Assembly (NCBI RefSeq): GCF_002101375.1
Contig: NZ_CP015207.1
Span: 1,411,001-1,475,000, forward strand
DNA length: 64,000 nucleotides
From: Sporosarcina ureae
GTDB taxonomy: Bacteria > Bacillota > Bacilli > Bacillales_A > Planococcaceae
Direction: 5' to 3'
Shown here: one piece after another, positions 47,775 to 58,793 of the stretch
Position numbering within the stretch: the stretch's first letter is position 1
Layout: each line of letters starts with the position of its first letter
The notes under the pieces: model-generated
What the model was told of the DNA's origin: nothing
The model's database searches: none
The model's input: only the letters and a program-made list of their open reading frames with translations
Program-made: the position numbers and the translations under genes

Positions 47775-48722
47775 ATGAGCGATGTTAGTTCCTTTGGTAA
47801 GGAGCTTAGGAAAGTCCGGAAGTTGAAAGGTCAAACGATTAATGAGTTAAGTTTAAATTCTGGCGTTTCCTCATCCTACATTTCCCAGATAGAAAACGGT
47901 AAAAGAGATACTCCTCAACCTGATTTAATTAAAAAGCTCGCCAACGGTCTATCTATTGATTATTATTCTCTAATGCGTATTGCAGGTTATATGAAAAATG
48001 AAGAATTGGATATGGTAACACTAGATGTTATAGTTCCTGAAATTCCTTTTAAAATCAAAGAAGAATATCTAGGAATTGAATCTAAAAAGTCATCTAGGCC
48101 ATCCAGTCACCTATCAAATGCTGAAGATTCTACTAACCCTTCATTTGATTTAATGCCAGACATAGAAATACCTCAAACTTCCGAAATGAAGGAGATGATT
48201 GATGACAGTTTTAAAGAACGCTTATGTAAATCAGGTACTGCTGGAGATTTTTTAAAAGTATTACGGATTTTTCGGGGTATTGAACCACAAAAGATGGCAG
48301 AGTTATTAAGTTATGATGTTAAAACTTATTTGGTTATAGAAGAAACATTGCGACGAGATTCTTATTATCTCCATGAAAACAGAAAAAAAATCGGATCAAT
48401 ATTAAGTGTCGGTGATTTCAGTCACTGGTACGACTTCGTCATTAAGCAATATAAGTTATTCAGACATTTCAATCTTTCGGAAAATGATATTCATTATGAA
48501 ACGGTTTGTTTCGAAGTGCCTACAATTCAAAAGAAAACCGGTAAAAATGGTATTGATTACTATGAAACCTATTCTCCAGAAGAATTAAAGAGAAATTTTT
48601 ATAATCTGGATTATCTCTTGAAACAAAATAATAGTGATGTGCTATACAAAAGCAAGATACTAACAGTTAAAGAAATTAAAAAAGTTATTACTATGCTTGA
48701 TGTATTGCTTGAAGATGATTGA
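47775..48722 (+). CDS. XRE-family transcriptional regulator of the island
   Basis: A 315-residue protein with an N-terminal HTH_3 domain, FGKELRKVRKLKGQTINELSLNSGVSSSYISQIENGKRDTPQPDLIKKLANGL. Residues 75-140 are a linker, and a second region from about 145 (LCKSGTAGDFLKVLRIFRGIEPQKMAELLSYDVKTYLVIEETLRRD) also resembles a helix-turn-helix, perhaps a second DNA or ligand-binding module. No metalloprotease-cleaved partner (ImmA-like) is found. AAAGGTG precedes ATG 47775. It is 16 bases upstream of the integrase gene, so both are probably one transcript and it likely keeps the island quiescent. Confidence 0.85.
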   Translation: MSDVSSFGKELRKVRKLKGQTINELSLNSGVSSSYISQIENGKRDTPQPDLIKKLANGLSIDYYSLMRIAGYMKNEELDMVTLDVIVPEIPFKIKEEYLGIESKKSSRPSSHLSNAEDSTNPSFDLMPDIEIPQTSEMKEMIDDSFKERLCKSGTAGDFLKVLRIFRGIEPQKMAELLSYDVKTYLVIEETLRRDSYYLHENRKKIGSILSVGDFSHWYDFVIKQYKLFRHFNLSENDIHYETVCFEVPTIQKKTGKNGIDYYETYSPEELKRNFYNLDYLLKQNNSDVLYKSKILTVKEIKKVITMLDVLLEDD

Positions 48723-48738
48723 AAGGAGGTGAAAATTA

Positions 48739-49899
48739 ATGGCGCACATTCATAGACGGGGGGATAAATGGAGTTATGTGGTGAATATAGCCAAAGATCC
48801 GGTTACAAAAAAAAGAAAGCAAATCACTAAATCTGGGTTCAGGACAAAAAAAGAAGCCCAACTCGCTGCGTATAAAATTGAATCTGAAATTGCAGATGGA
48901 TCTAATTTAACTCCATCTAAAATTACGTTCGAACAATTTGCTAATGAATGGCTAACGTATTATAAAAAGCGAGTAAAGATTAGCAGTGTACGGGCTCGTA
49001 CAGCACCTCTAAATTTGCTCGTATCAACTTGGGGTACTATGCCTATAGCCGAGATTACAAAGAGTATGTATCAGTCTCGTATCGATGAACTAAACGAAGT
49101 ATATAGTTTTAGTTATATTGATAGTATCCATACAACTGGAAATATGATTTTTAAGCATGCTATCCGTCAAGACTTATTACAATTCACACCTACATCTGGA
49201 TTTGTGAAACCTAAAAGCAACTTATCAGTAGATGATATTGAAGACTTGAAAATACTTGATAAATTTTTAGAGTTAAACGAACTTGAGTTATTTCTTGATG
49301 TAGCAAAAAAAGACGGACTATATCTGGATTATCTAATGTTTGTAACGTTAGCTTATACTGGTATGCGGATTGGTGAATTATTAGTATTGAAATGGTCGGA
49401 TATAAACTTTGATAGGAATACAATCAGTATTACCAAAACACTTTACAATCCTAGTAATAAGCGTTTTGAGTATGAGCTTTTGACTCCTAAAACTAAGAAG
49501 TCCATACGTACGATTTTGATTGATCCATCATTGATGTCTTTATTAAAAAAACATCAATCTGAACAATTAGAAATGCAAATGAATCATCGAACGTTATTCA
49601 AAGACCAAAACTTCATTTTCGCAGAAGAGACCGGATATCCTAGGTACTTTAGAAAGGTCGGTGATCGTCTAAAGAGATTCATGAAAAAAACAAACGTAGC
49701 TAAACATATTACTCCACATGGTTTTAGACATACGCATACATCTTTATTGATTGAAGCAGGAGCTGATATTAAAGGTATTCAAGAACGTTTGGGGCATGGT
49801 GACATCAATACAACGATGAATATTTACGCTCACATGACTAAAAACGTCGAAGAAAAGACCTCCCATAAGTTTAGTGAACTCACGAAAGGTCTTCTCTAA
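48739..49899 (+). CDS. int: Tyrosine-type integrase of the island
   Basis: A 386-residue phage/Tn916-type site-specific recombinase. Residues 1-60 form the arm-type DNA-binding domain (IHRRGDKWSYVVNIAKDPVTKKRKQITKSGF, RTKKEAQLAA), 65-165 the core-binding SAM-like domain (ITFEQFANEWLTYYKKRVK), and the rest the catalytic domain with Arg210 (TGMRIGE), Lys in TPKTKKS, His327-x-x-Arg330 (HGFRH), His of LGHGD and the nucleophile Tyr363. All catalytic residues are present. AAAGGAGGTG stands before the ATG. The gene points toward groEL and ends 103 bases from the right attachment site. The site used is the groEL 3' end. Confidence 0.95.
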   Translation: MAHIHRRGDKWSYVVNIAKDPVTKKRKQITKSGFRTKKEAQLAAYKIESEIADGSNLTPSKITFEQFANEWLTYYKKRVKISSVRARTAPLNLLVSTWGTMPIAEITKSMYQSRIDELNEVYSFSYIDSIHTTGNMIFKHAIRQDLLQFTPTSGFVKPKSNLSVDDIEDLKILDKFLELNELELFLDVAKKDGLYLDYLMFVTLAYTGMRIGELLVLKWSDINFDRNTISITKTLYNPSNKRFEYELLTPKTKKSIRTILIDPSLMSLLKKHQSEQLEMQMNHRTLFKDQNFIFAEETGYPRYFRKVGDRLKRFMKKTNVAKHITPHGFRHTHTSLLIEAGADIKGIQERLGHGDINTTMNIYAHMTKNVEEKTSHKFSELTKGLL

Positions 49900-49930
49900 T
49901 AGACAATCAAATATTAATTAAAAAGTGAAA

Positions 49931-49949
49931 GTTAGCAAAAAGTTAGCAT
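49931..49949 (+). repeat. Right-arm GTTAGCAA repeats, possible integrase arm sites
   Basis: GTTAGCAA at 49931-49938 and GTTAGCAT at 49942-49949, 11 bases apart, matching the pair at the left end in orientation and spacing. Confidence 0.55.
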
Positions 49950-50001
49950 TTGAGTAATCAATACAACTTAAACCCTTGATGTACAAGGCTTTAAAGTTCC
50001 T

Positions 50002-51673
<1,672 letters not shown>

Positions 51674-51697
51674 CTACTACTTTAACTTTTAAATTAA

Positions 51698-51991
51698 TTA
51701 TCCAATAATTGCAAGAATGTCGCTTTCACGAAGGATTAAGTATTCAGTACCTTCATACTTCACTTCAGTGCCTGCGTATTTTGAGAAGATGATGCGGTCG
51801 CCTTCAGTTACTTCTAGTTCGACGCGCTGTCCGTTCTCAAGAACACGGCCTGTACCAGCAGCAATAACTTTTCCTTCTTGTGGCTTTTCTTTCGCAGAGT
51901 CCGGTAGAACAATGCCGCTTGATGTTTTTTCTTCTGCTTCGATTAATTCGATAATGATACGGTCACCTAGTGGTTTCAACAAATGAAACAA
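51698..51991 (-). CDS. groES: Co-chaperonin GroES
   Basis: The 10-kDa lid of the GroEL chamber; 97 residues. Marks: [42 protein letters not shown] with the mobile loop around residues 20-33, and [38 protein letters not shown] precedes the start. First gene of the groESL operon. Confidence 0.98.
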   Translation of the reverse strand: MFHLLKPLGDRIIIELIEAEEKTSSGIVLPDSAKEKPQEGKVIAAGTGRVLENGQRVELEVTEGDRIIFSKYAGTEVKYEGTEYLILRESDILAIIG

Positions 51992-52024
51992 CCTCCTCGA
52001 GATAATGTGTAGTTTTTAATTTTC

Positions 52025-52051
52025 TTAGCACTCACTTATGTCGAGTGCTAA
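52025..52051. promoter_or_regulatory. CIRCE operator (HrcA site)
   Basis: TTAGCACTC (52025-52033), 9-base spacer, GAGTGCTAA (52043-52051): a perfect match to the CIRCE inverted repeat, between the groES promoter and its start, where HrcA represses in the absence of heat stress. Confidence 0.97.
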
Positions 52052-52061
52052 CACAACTCTT

Positions 52062-52090
52062 ATATTAAAGAATTTCACACATAATTGCAA
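52062..52090 (-). promoter_or_regulatory. Sigma-A promoter of groES-groEL
   Basis: On the minus strand TTGCAA (52085-52090) and TAATAT (52062-52067) with a 17-base spacer; the CIRCE element begins about 10 bases downstream. Confidence 0.85.
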
Positions 52091-52177
52091 GTAAAAGCGT
52101 TCGACATTTTCTTCTTTTGCAAAACGTCTTTTTTCGCGTTAAACTAGTCAACATGTATGAAAGAAAGGTTGTGCACC

Positions 52178-52909
52178 GTGAAAAACTGGGTTGTTGCTCT
52201 AATGATTTTCATGTCGTATGTGTTGCTGCAGATTGCCAGCATTTTTCTTGCCCCTGAATTAATTGTGTACTTTACCGGCAAAGGCTTGTCTAAAGTAGAA
52301 GCTGTGTCTCAAGGTTTCGCCTGGACGTTATTTATCACGCAAGGTATCGCAGCACTCATAATCGCCGCGTTCTTGTTACGAAATAAAAAGTTCTTACCTG
52401 TATTTAAAGGAAAGCCTTCTGGATTCGGAAGCGTTCTTCTATGGGGAGTACTCGGTTTCTTCCTTGCTATGGCTGGACAGATTGTAGGCGCCGCGATTGA
52501 GTCCGTGTTCGGTGTGACCGCTGGTTCCGAGAACACAGAGTTATTGTCGAATATCTCAAAAACCGCTCCTATTATCATTTTTGCCATGGTGTTGTTTGCA
52601 CCGTTCCTTGAAGAAGTTGTGTTCCGTCGGATTATCTTCGGTGGCTTGTACACAAAGACGAACTTCTGGGTCGCTGCGATTGTCAGCGCCATCGTATTTG
52701 CAGCTGTGCACGGTGAGTTGCAACACTTGCTGATGTACTTAATGCCAGGTCTCGCGTTCGCCTTTGTCTATTACAAGACCAAGCGTCTGCTGACCCCGAT
52801 GATTGCCCATTTCCTCATGAACAGTTTCGTCACTGTCGTGCAATGGAATGCGGATAAACTGCAACAATTACAAGATATGCAGCAGAGTATCGTATTATTC
52901 CTGCAATAG
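52178..52909 (+). CDS. CPBP-family intramembrane metalloprotease (YdiL-like)
   Basis: A 243-residue membrane protein of the CAAX-protease/bacteriocin-processing family with six or more hydrophobic segments. The active-site motifs are LEEVVFRR (EExxxR), AAVHGEL (His) and IAHFLMNS (HxxxN). In Bacillus subtilis the gene ydiL has the same place, divergent from groES. Substrate unknown; some members act in bacteriocin self-immunity or membrane protein turnover. I prefer the GTG start at 52178, with GAAAGG 9 bases upstream; ATG 52157 lacks a ribosome binding site. Confidence 0.87.
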   Translation: MKNWVVALMIFMSYVLLQIASIFLAPELIVYFTGKGLSKVEAVSQGFAWTLFITQGIAALIIAAFLLRNKKFLPVFKGKPSGFGSVLLWGVLGFFLAMAGQIVGAAIESVFGVTAGSENTELLSNISKTAPIIIFAMVLFAPFLEEVVFRRIIFGGLYTKTNFWVAAIVSAIVFAAVHGELQHLLMYLMPGLAFAFVYYKTKRLLTPMIAHFLMNSFVTVVQWNADKLQQLQDMQQSIVLFLQ

Positions 52910-52910
52910 A

Positions 52911-52943
52911 AAAAATCTCCCCGTGAATGGGGAGATTTTTTTA
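52911..52943 (+). terminator. Intrinsic terminator of the CPBP protease gene
   Basis: AAAAATCTCCCC (52911-52922) pairs with GGGGAGATTTTT (52929-52940), followed by further Ts. Confidence 0.9.
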
Positions 52944-52975
52944 ATGTGGATATATATAAAGTTAAATTGGGCTTG

Positions 52976-53039
52976 GGGATTGGAGTTCCAGCAGGGGACT
53001 CTTTCCTGAGGGCGTGGCCCCTGCTTCCACTCCAATCCC
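52976..53039. repeat. Long GC-rich inverted repeat
   Basis: GGGATTGGAGT (52976-52986) pairs with ACTCCAATCCC (53029-53039), and inside it GCAGGGG (52991-52997) with CCCCTGC (53018-53024), separated by matching 4-base internal loops. No T-run follows. It looks like one copy of an extragenic palindromic repeat. Confidence 0.7.
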
Positions 53040-53117
53040 TACAAGGAGATTATGATAACGTCATTATATAATTCGTGTAACTTCACTTTCACTTACTATA
53101 ATTAGAAATGAAAACTA

Positions 53118-53245
53118 GTTGATCGTAAGTGGAAGGCGGCGACTCTGGGAGGATCAGCTCGACAGGTGAGACAACTAAAGGAACGAAGTGACTAGTTGGC
53201 TCACCGCGAGCCCTCCAAACGCGTCCGCCTGGAACGTCGATCAAC
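53118..53245. repeat. Bacillaceae-type intergenic palindromic repeat
   Basis: GTTGATCG (53118-53125) pairs with CGATCAAC (53238-53245); inside are GGAAGGCGGCGACTCTGGGA, CAGGTGAGAC, GGCTCACCGCGAGCCC and CGTCCGCCTGGAACG. This layout (GGCGGCGACTC..., GGTGAGAC, GGCTCACCGC, GTCCGCCTG) recurs between genes in Bacillus, Lysinibacillus and Sporosarcina genomes as I remember them. It lies just past the stop of the carboxypeptidase gene. Confidence 0.7.
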
Positions 53246-53270
53246 GGTGCCTTACCCACTCTCAAAGTCT

Positions 53271-54761
53271 TTACTGCGCAGCCATTACCTGTACCATCTT
53301 ATCAATATCCGGCTTCGCTGTTCCTTTCACGTTCTCTGTCAGGATACTGAAGATCAGCTCTTGACCGCTCTTCGTCTTCACATAGCCCGACAACGAATCC
53401 GTACCGTTGAGCGAACCAGTCTTCGCCTGCACTTTGCCTCTGACAATAGGACTCGTCAAACGGTTGCGCAACGTTCCACCTAGCATACGGTCGTTCACGC
53501 CTGCGATTGGCAACGACCGCTCAAATGCCGGATACCATTCTTTAGACTGGGCTGCATACAACACTTCCGCAATCTTCTCGGAAGGAATTTTATTCTTATG
53601 CGACATACCTGAACCATCTTCTAAATAAATACCTTTTGTGCTAATGCTGTTTTTTTCTAACGTTTCCCTCACCACACGCAAGCCGGCATTCCAGCTTCCT
53701 TCATTATATACCGCGCGGCCCATGGACTTTGCCAAGATTTCTGCGTGAGAGTTGTTGCTGTACTTCATGAACGGCATCATTAAATAGTACAACGACATCG
53801 ATTCTTTCTTTGCTAGTAACTCTGCACTCGCAGGTGTTTTTCCACGTGTTACACGAGCAGTTGGTTGAAGCTTGATACCTTCTTTAGCCAGTGCGCGTTT
53901 GAAGACATCTGCTGTATAGGCTGTCGGATTAGATACCGTTACCCATTGACGCTTGCCGTTTGAGTTGAGTGGTACGTTTCCTGAAACAATAATCGTGTTC
54001 GTACCTTGCTGACGTTTCATCGTCACTGTGTTGCGCTGGTTTTTTGGTACAGTACGTGTGCGGTTGACGACTTTTACGATATCCGTGTGAGGAGTCAATG
54101 TGACAGCTCCCGCTTTCCCGTTTCGTGTCGGCTTCGCTTCAACGATTGTCGTACCTGCATCATAGTCTTTATTTGGCGAGATCGTCAGTGCTGAAACTTG
54201 TGCTGCGTAATAATACGTTTCGTCTGACTTATGAATACCCGGTGATAGACGTTGTGTATCAAACCATGTATCGTCCGCCACGATATGTCCAGTTACGGAA
54301 CGGATACCTGATTCACGCATTTGTCGGGCCATACGCAATAAGTCAGATTCAAGTAATGTCGGATCGCCTGTCCCACGCAAATACAGATGACCGTCGAGAA
54401 TGCCATTTTTCACTGTACCATTCGTTAGAACATCTGTATCGAATGTATAATCTTTTCCTAACACTTCAAGGGCTGATGTACTTGTTAGAACTTTGACGTT
54501 TGAAGCGGGTGTGACACCTTGATTGCCACGATATTGATAGACAATGCGATTAGTATCCGCTTCACGTACAATGACACTGCTTCGTGTACCACGCATACGT
54601 TGACTTGACATAACTTGATTAATTCCTATTTCTAATCCTTTATACGACTGCTGAGCCGCAGCTGCTTGACCTTCTATAATAGGAGTCGTAACACTCGCCA
54701 TAAGCAACATTGCACCTAGTAGCCACTTGCTCCATCTAGTTGGAGTCTTTTTTCTATTCAC
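53271..54761 (-). CDS. D-alanyl-D-alanine carboxypeptidase/endopeptidase, S13 family (PBP4/DacB type)
   Basis: A 496-residue exported penicillin-binding protein that trims or opens peptidoglycan peptides. Residues 1-35 are a signal peptide (MNRKKTPTRWSKWLLGAMLLMASVTTP ... GQAAAA). The serine active site is PASNVKVLTS (SxxK), the second motif SNN is in KYSNNSHAEIL, and the third is AKTGSLNG (KTG). The long insert between the first and second motifs is the S13 hallmark. Bacillus DacC is the nearest remembered relative. It is monocistronic, convergent to the CPBP protease gene, with repeats between them. Confidence 0.92.
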   Translation of the reverse strand: MNRKKTPTRWSKWLLGAMLLMASVTTPIIEGQAAAAQQSYKGLEIGINQVMSSQRMRGTRSSVIVREADTNRIVYQYRGNQGVTPASNVKVLTSTSALEVLGKDYTFDTDVLTNGTVKNGILDGHLYLRGTGDPTLLESDLLRMARQMRESGIRSVTGHIVADDTWFDTQRLSPGIHKSDETYYYAAQVSALTISPNKDYDAGTTIVEAKPTRNGKAGAVTLTPHTDIVKVVNRTRTVPKNQRNTVTMKRQQGTNTIIVSGNVPLNSNGKRQWVTVSNPTAYTADVFKRALAKEGIKLQPTARVTRGKTPASAELLAKKESMSLYYLMMPFMKYSNNSHAEILAKSMGRAVYNEGSWNAGLRVVRETLEKNSISTKGIYLEDGSGMSHKNKIPSEKIAEVLYAAQSKEWYPAFERSLPIAGVNDRMLGGTLRNRLTSPIVRGKVQAKTGSLNGTDSLSGYVKTKSGQELIFSILTENVKGTAKPDIDKMVQVMAAQ

Positions 54762-54859
54762 TTGTATTCATTTCCCCCTACTCATTCTATTCTTAGATAG
54801 TTTACCACAGGGACATTGGTAAATGAACCCATATTCGGTCGTTGCAACGTAAACTAAAA

Positions 54860-54887
54860 AGATCCTCTCGCATTAGCAAGAGGATCT
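54860..54887 (-). terminator. Terminator of the tat operon
   Basis: AGATCCTCT (54860-54868) pairs with AGAGGATCT (54879-54887); on the minus strand TTTTTAGTTT follows, 14 bases past the tatC stop. Confidence 0.85.
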
Positions 54888-54900
54888 GAATTGAATTGAT

Positions 54901-55704
54901 TTAATTATCATCCGGTTTATTCATCACTTCATCAATTTGACGCTGTTGTTCTGCTTTCACTTCTTCCATCTGGCGTAGACGTTCAGATTTCTCGAACTTC
55001 CGATAGCCTAGACGTGAAATCACGATACTGATCTCATATAAGATGAATAGCGGAACCGAGGTGAATAAATGCGATACGATATCCGGTGGTGTAATGAACG
55101 CCGCAATAACGAACAAGACGAAATACGCGACTTTCCGTATTTTGACGAGCACTTTAGGTTGCAACACGCCGAGACGCGATAAAAATAAAATGACGATCGG
55201 TAATTGAAAGACAAAACCGAACGGCAATAATAGTGAGAATAAAAAAGAGAAATACTCATTAATACCGATTGTCTGCTCAATGTTTAATTGACCTGACAGG
55301 TTAATCATGAATTTCATGACATACGGCAACAATATAAAATAAGAGAAACTAATTCCCGCTAAAAACAGGAGAAAAGCAAACGGGATATACGATAGCGTGA
55401 CACGCCGTTCCAAGTCACGAAGGCCCGGTGAAATAAAGGCCCAAAATTGATACATGATAACCGGTGAAATAATAACAATCGCAAGAAACACAATGACCTT
55501 CAAATAGATCACAACTGGATCCACGACGTTAAATGCATTCAATGTGACTTGTTCAGCCGGTGTATCGAACTGTATAAAATTAATCAACGGCTTCGCTAAA
55601 AAGAAACTACCGATTGCCCCAACAATAAAGAAAACGACGATTACCATCAGCCGTTTTCGAACTTCATCTATATGTTCAATGATTGTTAAGTCTTTATCTG
55701 CCAT
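54901..55704 (-). CDS. tatC: Twin-arginine translocase subunit TatC
   Basis: Receptor for twin-arginine signal peptides; exports folded proteins with TatA. The 267 residues have six membrane segments and the family marks LTIIEHIDEVRKRL at the N-terminus, YQFWAFISPGLRDLERR and SYFILLPYVMKFM, VFQLPIVILFLSRLGV and FVIAAFITPPDIVSHLF. The charged C-terminal tail (RQMEEVKAEQQRQIDEVMNKPDDN) is cytosolic. It follows tatA by 17 bases. Confidence 0.96.
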   Translation of the reverse strand: MADKDLTIIEHIDEVRKRLMVIVVFFIVGAIGSFFLAKPLINFIQFDTPAEQVTLNAFNVVDPVVIYLKVIVFLAIVIISPVIMYQFWAFISPGLRDLERRVTLSYIPFAFLLFLAGISFSYFILLPYVMKFMINLSGQLNIEQTIGINEYFSFLFSLLLPFGFVFQLPIVILFLSRLGVLQPKVLVKIRKVAYFVLFVIAAFITPPDIVSHLFTSVPLFILYEISIVISRLGYRKFEKSERLRQMEEVKAEQQRQIDEVMNKPDDN

Positions 55705-55721
55705 TAGAATAACACCCTAAC

Positions 55722-55913
55722 TCAGCGCACTTCTTCTTTCTTGTCTTCAACCTTTTTTACGTCATCCTCGTCTTCTGTAAGGCCTTTTGTTGCGTTTTTA
55801 AACTCACGCAATGAAGAACCGAATGCTTTACCGATTTCAGGTAATTTCTTAGGACCAAATATAAGCAATGCAATCACAGCGATAATCAGTAAACTTCCGA
55901 TACCTGGAGCCAT
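55722..55913 (-). CDS. tatA: Twin-arginine translocase subunit TatA
   Basis: Pore-forming small subunit; 63 residues with one N-terminal membrane helix ([17 protein letters not shown]), the FGPKKLPE hinge, the amphipathic helix [15 protein letters not shown], and an acidic-basic tail. GAGGAGG is at good distance from ATG 55913; the GTG 9 bases earlier lies too close. With tatC it forms a minimal TatAC system as in Bacillus. Confidence 0.95.
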   Translation of the reverse strand: MAPGIGSLLIIAVIALLIFGPKKLPEIGKAFGSSLREFKNATKGLTEDEDDVKKVEDKKEEVR

Positions 55914-55976
55914 GTTGGCCACCTCCTCATAATATGTCTATTCTACATGAAAACCTATAATTTTACTATCGTGGTG

Positions 55977-56624
55977 TCACGTAATTTGTGAATCTTTTAC
56001 GTCCGTTTTGATAAGATAAATCAGTGTTTGCAACTCAACGGACAAGTCGATGGTCTGAATACGGATTGTATCTGGTACCGCCAGCCGTTCTGGAGTAAAG
56101 TTCAATATCCCTTTCACAGACGTTGTAGCGAGACGATCCGTCAATTCTTGTGCAACACGTGATGGCACGGTCAAAATAACCATTTCAATACCTAGTTCAT
56201 TAATTTTCTCTTCAATACGATCAGGTGGATAAATCAGAATTTCGTTCTTTAATTCACCTTCATGCGGTGCTTTCGGATCGAATGCCACGACAATTTTCGT
56301 ATTGTGGATCTTTTGAAAATTGTATTTCAAAAAAGCGTTGCCGAGACTACCTACTCCGATCAATGCCACTTTGGTTTCTTCATCTTGATCAAGTGTTTCG
56401 CGGAAGAATTGCAATAACGAATCAACGTCATAGCCGTATCCTTTACGTCCAAGCGCCCCAAAATGCGAGAAATCCCTGCGAATGGTTGCTGCATCAATCT
56501 TCATTGCTTCACTTAATTCGCCTGATGAAATGCGTTGTACACCCTTATCTGCATAATTTCGTAAAAATCTATAATATAAAGGCAACCGTTTTGATGTTGC
56601 CTGCGGAATTCTAGGTTTACTCAC
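55977..56624 (-). CDS. rex: Redox-sensing transcriptional repressor Rex
   Basis: Senses the NADH/NAD+ ratio and represses fermentation and respiration genes when NADH is low. The 215 residues show the winged-helix N-terminus ([61 protein letters not shown]) and the Rossmann NAD(H) site [18 protein letters not shown], followed by IVVAFDPK and the domain-swapped C-terminal helix. Same neighbourhood as in Bacillus (rex beside tatA-tatC and the ABC-F gene). No clear Rex operator was found here. Confidence 0.96.
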   Translation of the reverse strand: MSKPRIPQATSKRLPLYYRFLRNYADKGVQRISSGELSEAMKIDAATIRRDFSHFGALGRKGYGYDVDSLLQFFRETLDQDEETKVALIGVGSLGNAFLKYNFQKIHNTKIVVAFDPKAPHEGELKNEILIYPPDRIEEKINELGIEMVILTVPSRVAQELTDRLATTSVKGILNFTPERLAVPDTIRIQTIDLSVELQTLIYLIKTDVKDSQIT

Positions 56625-56777
56625 AGCTGTGCCCTACCTCCATTGTCACTTCAATGACCAACCCCTGAACAAGGGTATAGCCGCTTTTATCGTACAGCAC
56701 AACGAGTTCATTGTAAAGCCGATTATTGCATGGGACGCCCCATTCCATTAAACTAATAAGGAATAGAGGTGTGGGGC

Positions 56778-58703
56778 TTGATTATTTTACAAGTAAATGG
56801 ACTGACCAAGTCTTTTTCCGGCACGGATCTACTAGAGAACGTCCGTCTCGAAGTACAGCATCGAGACCGCGTCGCACTGGTCGGACGAAATGGTGCTGGA
56901 AAATCAACATTATTGAAAATTATTGCAGGTGAAATATCCGCGGATGAAGGAGATATCATCATTCCTAAAGATGTACGTATGGGCTATCTCGAGCAGCACA
57001 GCGGACTAGATTCGGAATTAACGATTTGGGATGAAGTGATGACGGTATTTGCGCCACTTCGTAAAAAGGAAAGTCGTCTGCGCGCTCTAGAGCATGAAAT
57101 GTCGAATCCTGCGGTGTATGAAGATGCGGATCGCTATGCTCGCATCATGACGGAATACGATGAACTGCAAATTGAATTTAAGGAGGCAGGCGGCTATCAG
57201 TTTGAAGCTGATGCCCGTTCTGTGCTTCACGGCATGCGGTTTTACCCAGATGATTTCGACAAGCCCGTGCACTTACTATCAGGCGGTCAAAAGACTCGTT
57301 TAGCGCTTGCGAGGATGCTTTTGAGTAAGCCAGATTTGTTGATACTCGATGAACCGACGAATCACTTGGATATTGAAACATTGAATTGGCTCGAACGGTA
57401 TTTGTCAGGCTATGAAGGTGCGATTCTAATCGTTTCACATGATCGATACTTCCTCGATAAAGTAGTTACTACTGTATATGAAGTATCTCGACGGAAAGTC
57501 ACAAGGTACAGCGGTAATTACAGCTCATACTTAGATGAGAAAGCGAAGAACTATGAACGCGATCAGAAGTTGTTCATTCAAGAAAAGGATGAACGTGCCA
57601 AGCTGGAGGAATTCATTCAGAAGAATATTGCGCGTGCGTCCACTTCCAAAATGGCCAAGAGTCGACGGAAACAACTAGAGCGTAGGGACTGGATGGAATC
57701 TCCTGATGGCGACGAGAAATCTGCGAACTTCTCCTTCTCGATTGACCGACCAAGCGGTAACGATGTACTGTCGCTAGACGATGTCAAAATTGGCTATGGT
57801 GAAGAACCTGTATCAAAGAATATTAATCTGCGTATTTATAAAGGTGATCGCGTAGCATTTGTCGGACCGAACGGTGTCGGCAAATCCACGTTGCTTAAAA
57901 CTATAGTAAAGCGTAACGAATTGATGGGCGGAGAAATTCGCTACGGCACCCATGTCCAATTTGGTTACTATGATCAAAATCAGGCAACACTTATTGGTTC
58001 CGGCACCGTCTTGCAGGAAATATGGGACGACTGGCCACTAATGAATGAGAAAGATGTCCGCTCACTACTCGGACGCTTCCTGTTCACAGGTGACGATATA
58101 GAAAAGCGCGTCTCTTCCCTGTCAGGTGGAGAAAAAGCGCGTCTTTCATTGGCACAATTAATGCTCGAGAAATCCAATACTTTGATATTGGACGAGCCAA
58201 CGAATCATTTAGATCTCGATAGCAAAGAGATATTAGAAAATGCACTGGATGATTTCCCCGGAACGATTTTGTTTGTATCTCATGACCGATACTTTATCAA
58301 TCGACTTGCAACCAAAGTTATCGAAATGAGTGACGATGGAGCAGTGGAATACCTGGGTGATTACGATTACTTCGTCGAGAAAAAAACTGAGACGGAAGAG
58401 ATATTAGCGGCAACACAACTCGAACAACGAGCAAAACAACCTACCGTCAAGAAAGAAGTGACGAATAAAGAAAACCAACGCCATGAACGACGGCTTAAGA
58501 GATCCATTGCAGACTTAGAGAATAAACTCGAAGCCTTCGACGAAGAAATTGAATCTTTGCAAGCAAAACTACTAGAACCCGAACTAGCGAACGATCACAT
58601 CGCACTAATGGATATCCAACGTCAAATCGATGAAATCCAGACTGCCCATGACGAACAATCCGAAGAGTGGTTGTTACTTCAAGATGAGTTAGAGAACTTG
58701 TAA
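56778..58703 (+). CDS. ABC-F family ATPase (YdiF-like)
   Basis: A 641-residue ribosome-associated ATPase with two ABC domains and no membrane part. Domain one: GRNGAGKSTLLKII, LSGGQKTRLALARMLL, LLILDEPTNHLDIETL; domain two: GPNGVGKSTLLKTI, LSGGEKARLSLAQLML, LILDEPTNHLDLDS. The linker of about 80 residues (RDQKLFIQEKDERAKLEEFIQKNIARASTSKMAKSRRKQLER) is the P-site tRNA interaction motif of ABC-F proteins. The C-terminus has a coiled coil (ERRLKRSIADLENKLEAFDEEIESLQAKL). In Bacillus subtilis ydiF occupies this place. It starts with TTG at 56778 (MIILQVNGL), 6 bases after AGAGGTG. Role in translation or antibiotic protection not determined. Confidence 0.93.
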   Translation: MIILQVNGLTKSFSGTDLLENVRLEVQHRDRVALVGRNGAGKSTLLKIIAGEISADEGDIIIPKDVRMGYLEQHSGLDSELTIWDEVMTVFAPLRKKESRLRALEHEMSNPAVYEDADRYARIMTEYDELQIEFKEAGGYQFEADARSVLHGMRFYPDDFDKPVHLLSGGQKTRLALARMLLSKPDLLILDEPTNHLDIETLNWLERYLSGYEGAILIVSHDRYFLDKVVTTVYEVSRRKVTRYSGNYSSYLDEKAKNYERDQKLFIQEKDERAKLEEFIQKNIARASTSKMAKSRRKQLERRDWMESPDGDEKSANFSFSIDRPSGNDVLSLDDVKIGYGEEPVSKNINLRIYKGDRVAFVGPNGVGKSTLLKTIVKRNELMGGEIRYGTHVQFGYYDQNQATLIGSGTVLQEIWDDWPLMNEKDVRSLLGRFLFTGDDIEKRVSSLSGGEKARLSLAQLMLEKSNTLILDEPTNHLDLDSKEILENALDDFPGTILFVSHDRYFINRLATKVIEMSDDGAVEYLGDYDYFVEKKTETEEILAATQLEQRAKQPTVKKEVTNKENQRHERRLKRSIADLENKLEAFDEEIESLQAKLLEPELANDHIALMDIQRQIDEIQTAHDEQSEEWLLLQDELENL

Positions 58704-58740
58704 AGACGTCTGGAACTTGAAATTGTCTAAAACGAAATGA

Positions 58741-58775
58741 GCATTGAGAACTGAATGGTTCTTGATGCTTTTTTT
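58741..58775 (+). terminator. Intrinsic terminator of the ABC-F gene
   Basis: GCATTGAGAAC (58741-58751) pairs with GTTCTTGATGC (58758-58768), followed by seven Ts. Confidence 0.88.
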
Positions 58776-58793
58776 GTCTATAGAGTCTTGGTT

